From Candidatus Woesearchaeota archaeon (GTDB lineage: Archaea > Nanobdellota > Nanobdellia > SCGC-AAA011-G17 > UBA489), in the NCBI GenBank assembly GCA_018655015.1, contig JABIKK010000011.1:65323-111735 (forward strand): a stretch of DNA of 46,413 nucleotides, given 5' to 3'. The notes beneath the pieces were generated by a model, which saw nothing but the letters and a program-made list of their open reading frames with translations, searched no databases and was not told the DNA's origin. Numbering within the stretch: position 1 is the first letter of the stretch; every line of letters begins with the position of its first letter. Below, one piece after another: positions 19,201-25,585 of this stretch. Position numbers and translations under genes: made by a program.

Positions 19201-19545
19201 AAATTAACGGCAAAAAATCTTCCAACAAATGTTAATCATTGGTTATATACAACCTATAAGATTGGAAGGGAAGATGGAAACCCTTACCATGATGATGTTG
19301 AACCTGAAATAGAGTTGTTGTTACAACCAATGATTGATGAGATCAAGGGAACATCTGGAGCAACATGGAATGATTACATTGATGAGGCGTGGCCAATAAT
19401 ATCAGAAATAAACTCTTGGGAAAGTGTTAGGCCCACTAAAGAGGAAAGGGTGATTTCTGGAAATAAGGCGGAATTATCCACACAAGTTACACTCGAGCAT
19501 GAAGAAGTTAGAGTTATTTGTCTTGAAAAGACTGAACTAGCTTAA
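16222..19545 (+). CDS. Large secreted protein: right-handed beta-helix (pectate-lyase-like) domain plus clan GH-A (GH39-like) glycosidase domain
   Basis: GTG start, signal peptide (LLILCLVFLSSVLLVSA); asparagine/valine beta-helix rungs (YNNKISEAYEDGIKTT..NVLIYRNEFFNIA); KYFIIWNEPNYE NEP motif and later LDEFSDG. Confidence 0.8.
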   Translation: MIELKNLLILCLVFLSSVLLVSAISDASDVTSTSDDSFVECKTVWHDEESRWLTLCGEDIKKIDEYKRSKVAEVGITDSIVDGASVDDTQHSIVEEIFNDVEEGFGIVPEDKTILKDVAPIKKVQLENKIPKKVVVRKEPTLIDVIVERIDDFISSPFRFFGFGREENVIEESYETESWTLDSGSHSADVPQEFLDMLEFEPERIYYIAQSEQGASDDNNCLYPQHISGFDGPCETLNAMKKYELIAGEAIAVGKGTYVLGENGISVKFPGTADKPIRIFAYDGEEVILESRNPNGKIYFGGSYTTLEGFDIRCYIPVCMTVWDANIANNLIVYNNKISEAYEDGIKTTTESENVLIYRNEFFNIAGEGESIDAFGVSGAWIIQNEFYDDVFNVRDSGAVSWSKGGASDIYYVDNYFHDLNVRNHALILGGCCWNNWDGVAGVDPVATNVHAIRNVFERITIDGDYRYKGAIGVEGCHNCEVIDNSLIDVDVAIGVHATIDGNERVGSKNTLISGNFEENVVSERVLNLHEDSKEGLVIDGNEYCVENPTVHYTEDMTLEEFQIYGFEASYEPCEGSNTIGITPAEEREFIEKETLGDKEFEMNVYTDQIVKDVQGLTQGFGAVTHSWLHPKFLDAYINEVGAEGTTIRIGHSFEQNGRGFPQTRVHRELLKNGAKVMVTIKGIPAEEGIAYCSEYSGSDCILYEHSGPAKNIQGWKDYVKDVTTFYNSKGVKYFIIWNEPNYEVKNWKEVCRSPNDCWDPTMEEFVDLTVAGVEAVYEVDPTNEVGVDATSSFFGKLYFENGSEAYVPIEIFEALEANGLEANHHFHHYNPDPFTMTYGDETEQAIEYWRANTDAYVGSNLDEFSDGLPGRGSINGDGIYAVSSTMALIANTVNYDIDHMGWFQIYSNVHEPGTIQGRFLEWNENMIDKSGIYKPVFWLSKLLHEAPGTLLVEDDLDESDTVRAFTVRNQEGTGYCWYGVNFDMDKQESVTIKLTAKNLPTNVNHWLYTTYKIGREDGNPYHDDVEPEIELLLQPMIDEIKGTSGATWNDYIDEAWPIISEINSWESVRPTKEERVISGNKAELSTQVTLEHEEVRVICLEKTELA

Positions 19546-19707
19546 ATTACTATTTTAAGGGGTTTTTAGGGCTGGAGGGGCATATTTAATGGAAATTGTG
19601 GGGCCTTGATTAAAGGAAAGAATTCAGTCTAAAACCTTGATAAACAGCAAATAGAGGCTGTATTAACGAAATGTTTAAATACTAATTAGAACTCATTTTA
19701 TTGAAAA

Positions 19708-19740
19708 CATGAGATAGAAGGTCTGTAAGGCCTTTTCATG
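19708..19740 (+). promoter_or_regulatory. Predicted stem-loop in 5' leader of short histone-like gene
   Basis: CATGA-(gata)-GAAGG-tctgtaagg-CCTTTTCATG; downstream of TATA-like gtttaaata (~19670). Confidence 0.4.
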
Positions 19741-19776
19741 GATATCAAAATAAAACAAACGAGGTGCATGATAAAA

Positions 19777-19947
19777 ATGGCAGAAATATTAGTAGTAAGA
19801 AGCAAAGTTAAAGATGCTGCAAAAGGCATGAACGTTGCAGGTGATTTCGCTGACGCTCTTAGCGTACAAGTTCAAAGTCTAGTTAATGACGCTTGTAGAA
19901 GAGCTAAAGAGAACGGAAGATCCACAGTTAAAGCAAGAGACCTTTAA
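19777..19947 (+). CDS. Short histone-fold (alpha3-truncated, DUF1931/histone-like) DNA-binding protein
   Basis: MAEILVVRSKVKDAAKGMNVAGDFADALSVQVQSLVNDACRRAKENGRSTVKARDL; start placed at ATG 19777 within the longer track ORF (19738). Confidence 0.75.
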   Translation: MAEILVVRSKVKDAAKGMNVAGDFADALSVQVQSLVNDACRRAKENGRSTVKARDL

Positions 19948-19949
19948 GT

Positions 19950-19981
19950 CTCTTCTTTTTTCTTTTTTTAATTATTTTTTT
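19950..19981 (+). terminator. Poly-T termination region after histone-like gene
   Basis: tcttcttttttctttttttaattatttttt immediately after the stop codon; archaeal oligo-U-type terminator. Confidence 0.5.
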
Positions 19982-20033
19982 ACAAAACTTATTAAATGTA
20001 CTACATTACTTTGAACTGTAAAGAGGTTGGTTT

Positions 20034-20363
20034 ATGAACACAAGAACTAAAGGTAGACTGTTGGAAATAAAAGCTGAAAAAGAACTTATTGCAGAGGGAT
20101 GGATTACATATCGCGTTAAAGGAACTACAAGGTTTAATCGTAATGTGGATATTTTTGGAGAGTTTGATCTTCTTGCGGTAAAGAATGGAGTTCATAAATA
20201 TATTCAAGTCAAGGCTAATCAAAAGCCAGCACCTAAAGACCTTACAAGGTTGAGGAACTTGCATAGTGAATTTTTTGGAGCAAAAACTATTTTTGAGTGG
20301 TGGGTTTATTGGAACCGTGGCAAAAGAAAAACTAAACAAGGATGGGAAAAATTAACCATTTAA
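20034..20363 (+). CDS. PD-(D/E)xK-like nuclease-fold protein
   Basis: GRLLEIKAEKELIAEGWITYRVKG...VDIFGEFDLLAVKNGVHKYIQVKANQKPAPKD; E...D...QxK arrangement. Confidence 0.65.
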   Translation: MNTRTKGRLLEIKAEKELIAEGWITYRVKGTTRFNRNVDIFGEFDLLAVKNGVHKYIQVKANQKPAPKDLTRLRNLHSEFFGAKTIFEWWVYWNRGKRKTKQGWEKLTI

Positions 20364-20443
20364 TTCTTATTTTGAGAAAGTTATCGGATAGTTTGCAATT
20401 AATCTTTAGTTCATTTATTTAAGCTAGTTTTTTTGAATGTTTT

Positions 20444-21487
20444 ATGTTTAGAGTGCTTTATCTTTTAGTGTTCGTTCTTTGTTCTACATTTGTTAATGCA
20501 GAAATAACTGAAATTATGTATAATCCTCCTGGAAGTGATAATAATAAGGAGTACGTGGAGATCATATTTACTGAAGAAACCTTAATTGATGGATGGACTG
20601 TTGAGGATTCTGCAAGTCAAGACATAATATTGTTGATAAATGGAAGTGGAAATAGTAAAATAAACTTAATTGTCGAGGAAGGGTATTCTGCAGATTATTT
20701 TGAAGGCATAGATTTGGAAGTTGTTAGTGTTTACTCTGCAGGAAAAACTATTGGTGGAGGTTTAAGCAATACTGAAGATATTGTTGTTCTTTATAATTTG
20801 AACATGGACTTAGTTGACAGTAGAAGTTATGATGGATTGATTGGGAATGGTGATGGTAATGCCATCTGTTATGATAATGAAGAATATTCTTGTTTACCGA
20901 GTCCTGGAGAAATAAATGATGGTCCAAGTAATGAGAGTGGGGGAAATGAGACTAGCGAAGATAATGAAACAAAAGAAGTAATAGATGAGGTCTTAAATGA
21001 GGAGAGTGGATATATTCACATAGAGGGCGTTGATAATAATTCTCCAGATATTTGTGGTAACATCAAAGTTAGGGTTGCCCTATGGAATAACAGAGATAAA
21101 ACTGAAAAGATTAAAGCATATTTAATGGGCGTCGATATAGTCAGTAGTTTTAGGATTGAGGCCCATGAAGGGCAGGTTGTAGAGTTTCCTGTTGCAGTTT
21201 GTAACAACTCTGCCTATCCTAAGGAAGGGGAATATGTACTTGTTGTTGAAGGGCTTAGGGAGAAAGATATGCGAGTTCTTTGGATTGAAGGTCAGAAGGT
21301 ACTTGAGAAAGAAGATAGAACTCTTTTGAAAGGAGGGACAATCGAAAGGGATATAAATGCTGTAAATGAGGTTAATCCAGACGCCAGAGTCGCTGTTAAA
21401 GAAAGGGAATGGTGGGATGGAATTGTATTTTATCTCATATATCTCATTGGTGGATTGGGCGTTTATTATGTATTATTCAGGATGTAA
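20444..21487 (+). CDS. Secreted/anchored lamin-tail-domain (LTD) protein
   Basis: Signal peptide, LTD signature EITEIMYNPPGSDNNKEYVEI, C-terminal TM GIVFYLIYLIGGLGVYYVLF. Confidence 0.8.
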   Translation: MFRVLYLLVFVLCSTFVNAEITEIMYNPPGSDNNKEYVEIIFTEETLIDGWTVEDSASQDIILLINGSGNSKINLIVEEGYSADYFEGIDLEVVSVYSAGKTIGGGLSNTEDIVVLYNLNMDLVDSRSYDGLIGNGDGNAICYDNEEYSCLPSPGEINDGPSNESGGNETSEDNETKEVIDEVLNEESGYIHIEGVDNNSPDICGNIKVRVALWNNRDKTEKIKAYLMGVDIVSSFRIEAHEGQVVEFPVAVCNNSAYPKEGEYVLVVEGLREKDMRVLWIEGQKVLEKEDRTLLKGGTIERDINAVNEVNPDARVAVKEREWWDGIVFYLIYLIGGLGVYYVLFRM

Positions 21488-21489
21488 GA

Positions 21490-21915
21490 ATGGAAAAACC
21501 AGCTGTAACAATCAATGCGATCATGGAGTTAATGGGTTCACCAGAAGAACATGTTAACAAGACAATGGATATGATCCTTGTTAAACTTAAGGAATCTAAA
21601 GATATAGAAGTTCTTTCTGAAAAGGTTTCTGAGACAACTAGTATTGAAGATAGGCCTTTTTGGAGTAAATTTGTTGAAGTTGAATTGGGCTTTAAGAATA
21701 TGGATGATGTTACTGGATTCTGCTTTGATTTTATGCCTAGTTCAATAGAGGTTATTGATCCAGGAAGCTTTAATTTTAAGAAAAATGTTATGGATAATCT
21801 TTGGAATGATTTAATTGCAAGATTGCACCAATATGATATGTTGTTGAAAAATCTTCATGCAGAAAATAAAGTTATGAAGAAAAAGCTTGGTGCTGTTGAA
21901 GAACCTAAGGAGTAA
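21490..21915 (+). CDS. Conserved-looking cytosolic protein with C-terminal coiled coil, unknown function
   Basis: ATG 21490 three nt after the LTD gene: MEKPAVTINAIMELMGSPEEHVNKTMDMILVKLKESKDIEVL...; track ORF start at 21409 overlaps the LTD gene and is less likely. Confidence 0.75.
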   Translation: MEKPAVTINAIMELMGSPEEHVNKTMDMILVKLKESKDIEVLSEKVSETTSIEDRPFWSKFVEVELGFKNMDDVTGFCFDFMPSSIEVIDPGSFNFKKNVMDNLWNDLIARLHQYDMLLKNLHAENKVMKKKLGAVEEPKE

Positions 21916-23199
21916 TCACTTCTTTTGATTTTCCGATACTAATTCTTTAAATGTTTTCTTTTTAGTTGTTTTTTTACCTGATAACAAGAAAATTATGACT
22001 GCTATTACTATGAAGATTATAATTAAATACATGAAGGGATTTGCCGCTGCTTTTGATTCTTCTTCGTAACCTTCGGAAAGGTCCCAGGGGATAAATTCTT
22101 CTATTGGAGCTGTTGTTTCTTCTGGAGTCTCTTTTGTAGTTTCAAACGTTTCTGATTCTTCTACTGTTTCCTTTACTGTTCCTGTTGCTTCAACTATGAT
22201 CGTTATTTTGAGTTTTGAATTGTATAATTCATTTGATAGGATAAATTCTCCTGAATATGTGCCTTCAATTGCATCTTTTTGTGTGTTTATGCTCATGTAG
22301 GTTGTAAAGTTTGAGGAAGCGGGTATTTCCTGGACAGGATTGATAGTTATTATTTCTTTTAGGTTGCCAGTCAATGTTGAAGACATGCCCCTTATTGAAG
22401 TGTTTAAGCTATTTGCCATGTAAAGATTTCCTTCAATTGCCTGATCTGATTTTATTGTTTTCTCTAAGTGATTGTTATCTACTAAAAATGTTATTGGATT
22501 TGTTTGTTGGTTTTGTGTTGTGTTTTCTTGATTATTATTTTCAATTTGGCCTTCGATTAGTATTGGTATTTTATACTGCTTTGATCCTGAGTTGATTATT
22601 AATTCTGAAGAGGTTGCATTTGATGTGTCGTAACTGAATGTAAAAGTTCTTGGCACATTAGGATTTATAGATTGTTCAGTTATATAGGGGTGTGTAACGT
22701 ACTCGGGTGTTAGAAAGAAGATGTTAGTTTGGATGTCTTTTGATTCAGTAATTATGCTTAACTCTCCTGTTTTTCCTGCAGACAATAAGAAGTACCCTGG
22801 CGTTACTGTTACTGCTGGTGGTGATTTAGTGATTGTAATGTCTTCTATTCCTTCAAATTGTTGAAGCACGCCATTCACTAAGAATGATTGATCTTGGATT
22901 CTTAGTTGATAGGTTCCATCTTCAATGTTGTAAGGAATTTCAAAGAACAAAAAATAGTGATTAATTCCTAACTCATTCAAAAAGGGTGATACAGGGATAG
23001 TATTATTTTCTGAAGAGTATAGTTTAATATTTGTCTTTTTTAATTCTGTTAATGGGTTGTTTAATGTTATGTCTGTTTGGAAGACTTCTCCTTGAGATAG
23101 CTCTGTGTTTTGAGAAGTTATTTCAATTAAGTCTAATTCTGCAAACACTATTGGAATAAGAAGTAGAAGTAAAAAATATTTTATTTTGAAGGCCACCAT
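21916..23199 (-). CDS. Surface-anchored protein (signal peptide, beta-rich ectodomain, C-terminal TM)
   Basis: FLLLLLIPIVFA signal; NxT/S-rich ectodomain; PFMYLIIIFIVIAVIIFLLSGKKTTKKK anchor. Confidence 0.78.
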   Translation of the reverse strand: MVAFKIKYFLLLLLIPIVFAELDLIEITSQNTELSQGEVFQTDITLNNPLTELKKTNIKLYSSENNTIPVSPFLNELGINHYFLFFEIPYNIEDGTYQLRIQDQSFLVNGVLQQFEGIEDITITKSPPAVTVTPGYFLLSAGKTGELSIITESKDIQTNIFFLTPEYVTHPYITEQSINPNVPRTFTFSYDTSNATSSELIINSGSKQYKIPILIEGQIENNNQENTTQNQQTNPITFLVDNNHLEKTIKSDQAIEGNLYMANSLNTSIRGMSSTLTGNLKEIITINPVQEIPASSNFTTYMSINTQKDAIEGTYSGEFILSNELYNSKLKITIIVEATGTVKETVEESETFETTKETPEETTAPIEEFIPWDLSEGYEEESKAAANPFMYLIIIFIVIAVIIFLLSGKKTTKKKTFKELVSENQKK

Positions 23200-23205
23200 A
23201 ACCTC

Positions 23206-24942
23206 CTATCTGCCCAACAATCTCTTGGCTTCGCCCAATGATTTTTCTAATTCTAATTCTGCTTTTGTTTTCTTTCCGCTTATTGGTCTTATTGATCTTG
23301 GTGGTGCCCTAGGTTTTGGCTTAGAACCTCCGAATCCTCCAACTGAAGGATTAAATGTGGGTTTGTTTGAATATGTATTCTTTGGTTTTTTCTTTTTGGA
23401 GAAATAATGGTTGTAAGCTAAATAAGCTGCTAGTATTAAGAAAATAACGATTATCAACATTATTAACCATTTTGATCCGCCTTCATCTTCAATTTGGATT
23501 GGAGGTTGTGGGACTTCCGGAGGAAGAGTTGGTGCTATTGCGCCACAATCTAATTCACAAAATCCATTTTCTGTGGAGTCACAAATTCCATCTCCACAGT
23601 AGCAATCAATAGGGCAATTGTTTGAGTTTTCATTAAATTGAACTTCACACTTATTGTTTTCTACACAATCTGAGTTTCCTAATGATGGACAATCTTTTGG
23701 ACAAGTGTTATAGTCTTCAAATTGTGGATCACAGTAGTTATCTCCGCAAACTGCTGGAGGTGGTTGTGATCCTGAAGGTGCTGGACCTAATGGTGGTAAA
23801 TCTATTGATGCGCCTGTAAATGCAGAATAAAGTGCTAATGCGGTTGTTAATTCATCCCCGTCCCATGAACCTTCTGATCTTACGGAGCTTTCTAAGTACT
23901 CAATTGCAGAGTTTAATTCATCTGTTGACCCAGAAGCTGTTAATGCAAGAATTGCTGTAGCCGTTTCTAGATTGTTTTTGTTAAAACTACCATCTAACCT
24001 TTGAAGATCTATTAGTTCTGTAAGCAATGTACCTTTTCTATTTGTGTCTGTGGTCGTTAAGTAAAGTAATGATGTATCAATTGGGTCAAGAGAATCATGT
24101 AATGTGAGTAAAAACAATCCTGTGTCTATATCTGAGTTTTTACTATCCAATATCCAGTTAGTCCAAAGGGATGTATCTTGGTTACATGTTCCAGATTTTG
24201 AATGGCAGGCATTTTGTACTTGGGTTTGGTACTTTGATGTTGTTGCTTGCTCTGTTAAGTAAAATGAGGATCCAGTGTTGTATACTATTGAAATTATTGT
24301 TCCTTGCCCTATAGCCGAACAATCAATTGTTAATTCTAATGAGGGATTTGAATTCACTAAGTTATTTTCAATACATTCGTTTAGGTCAAAAAATGTTTCT
24401 GGTTGCCCTGCGTTACATTCTGGGAATGTTCCTTGATCAACTAAAACATCAACCTGTTCTTGTGCCCCATCCTTAGGGTAACCAATTGTGCAATATTGAT
24501 CTTGTGCAGTTGTAACAATTTCTAACCACCAGTTATCTGTTAAGCCCACATCCAATTCGTCCCTTATGTAATCTTCAATACCTGCAGTATCTTCTCCATA
24601 TTCAGCTAAAGCCCAGTAGGCCATTGCTGTTTCTTTAATATTACATCCGCCTACAGGAAAACAAGAATCAGAATCTCTTTCTGCCTGAATATGCTTTATT
24701 GCTTGCATTCCGTAAGTATTTCCATAACCAGAACGTTTCATTGCTACTGAGTAGAAAGCAGTTGCAGATAGATCATCATCACAATTACCTGCTTCACATT
24801 GATCAATAAGCCATAAATAGCTGTCTGTTGGGTCAAATTCTCCCGAAGAAGTATGATTATCTGCGCTAACTGTTAACGATAGAACTAACGTGAGAGATAT
24901 TAATATTAGAACCTTTGTAATTAATTTTAACCTCATTAACAC
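23206..24942 (-). CDS. Surface-anchored alpha/alpha-toroid (prenyltransferase/terpene-cyclase-like repeat) protein with Cys-rich triplet and TM
   Basis: Signal peptide; repeats such as NNLETATAILALTASGSTDELNSAIEYLESSVRSEGSWDGDELTTALALYSAF; CGDNYCDPQFEDYNTCPKDC / CVENNKCEVQFNENSNNCPIDC / CGDGICDSTENGFCELDC; TM WLIMLIIVIFLILAAYLAY. Confidence 0.72.
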   Translation of the reverse strand: MLMRLKLITKVLILISLTLVLSLTVSADNHTSSGEFDPTDSYLWLIDQCEAGNCDDDLSATAFYSVAMKRSGYGNTYGMQAIKHIQAERDSDSCFPVGGCNIKETAMAYWALAEYGEDTAGIEDYIRDELDVGLTDNWWLEIVTTAQDQYCTIGYPKDGAQEQVDVLVDQGTFPECNAGQPETFFDLNECIENNLVNSNPSLELTIDCSAIGQGTIISIVYNTGSSFYLTEQATTSKYQTQVQNACHSKSGTCNQDTSLWTNWILDSKNSDIDTGLFLLTLHDSLDPIDTSLLYLTTTDTNRKGTLLTELIDLQRLDGSFNKNNLETATAILALTASGSTDELNSAIEYLESSVRSEGSWDGDELTTALALYSAFTGASIDLPPLGPAPSGSQPPPAVCGDNYCDPQFEDYNTCPKDCPSLGNSDCVENNKCEVQFNENSNNCPIDCYCGDGICDSTENGFCELDCGAIAPTLPPEVPQPPIQIEDEGGSKWLIMLIIVIFLILAAYLAYNHYFSKKKKPKNTYSNKPTFNPSVGGFGGSKPKPRAPPRSIRPISGKKTKAELELEKSLGEAKRLLGR

Positions 24943-25015
24943 GACCCCTTTATTCTTTATCCGATGGGGAGAGTATTTAAATAACTTTCTATAGGATGGG
25001 TTTATAGGCTCTTAA

Positions 25016-25585
25016 ATGGCGGAAAATAAGTCTTTTGAAAAAATAATTGGTAAGGGTAAAAGAGGAATAGTTAGACTTGGAGAGTATCGCGGAAAGAGGT
25101 GTGCAGTTAAAATTCCTAACCCTAAAAGTGATGCAATTAATAGACTGGAAACTGAAAGTTACTGGTTGAAATTGTTGAATGAACGAGGAATTGGTCCTAA
25201 GCTGTATTCTTCAGATGAAAATTCTATTTCCATGGAATATTTAGATGGTATGCATTTATGTGATTACTTAATTGAAGGTTCTAAGATTGAATCCGTGTTA
25301 AGAGAAATATTAAAACAGTGTCGAGTCATGGATAAGTTAAAAGTCAATAAGTTTGAGATGCATAGAATTACTAAGAATGTTATTGTTGTTAAAGATAAAC
25401 CTGTGTTAATTGATTTTGAGAGATGTAAGAGAGTTTTGGTTCCAAAGAATGTTACTCAATTTGCACAGTTTTTGTTGAAGAGGGGACTTTGTAAAGATGG
25501 TACTAAATTAGTTAAAAGTTTACAAAATTATAAGAAAGATATGAGTGAAGCTAATTATAAGAAATTATTTCTTTTGTTTTTTTGA
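25016..25585 (+). CDS. Predicted atypical Ser/Thr protein kinase (COG2112-like)
   Basis: IIGKGKRGIVRLGEYRGKRCAVKIPNP...ISMEYLDGMHLCDYL...MHRITKNVIVVKDKPVLIDFERC. Confidence 0.82.
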   Translation: MAENKSFEKIIGKGKRGIVRLGEYRGKRCAVKIPNPKSDAINRLETESYWLKLLNERGIGPKLYSSDENSISMEYLDGMHLCDYLIEGSKIESVLREILKQCRVMDKLKVNKFEMHRITKNVIVVKDKPVLIDFERCKRVLVPKNVTQFAQFLLKRGLCKDGTKLVKSLQNYKKDMSEANYKKLFLLFF

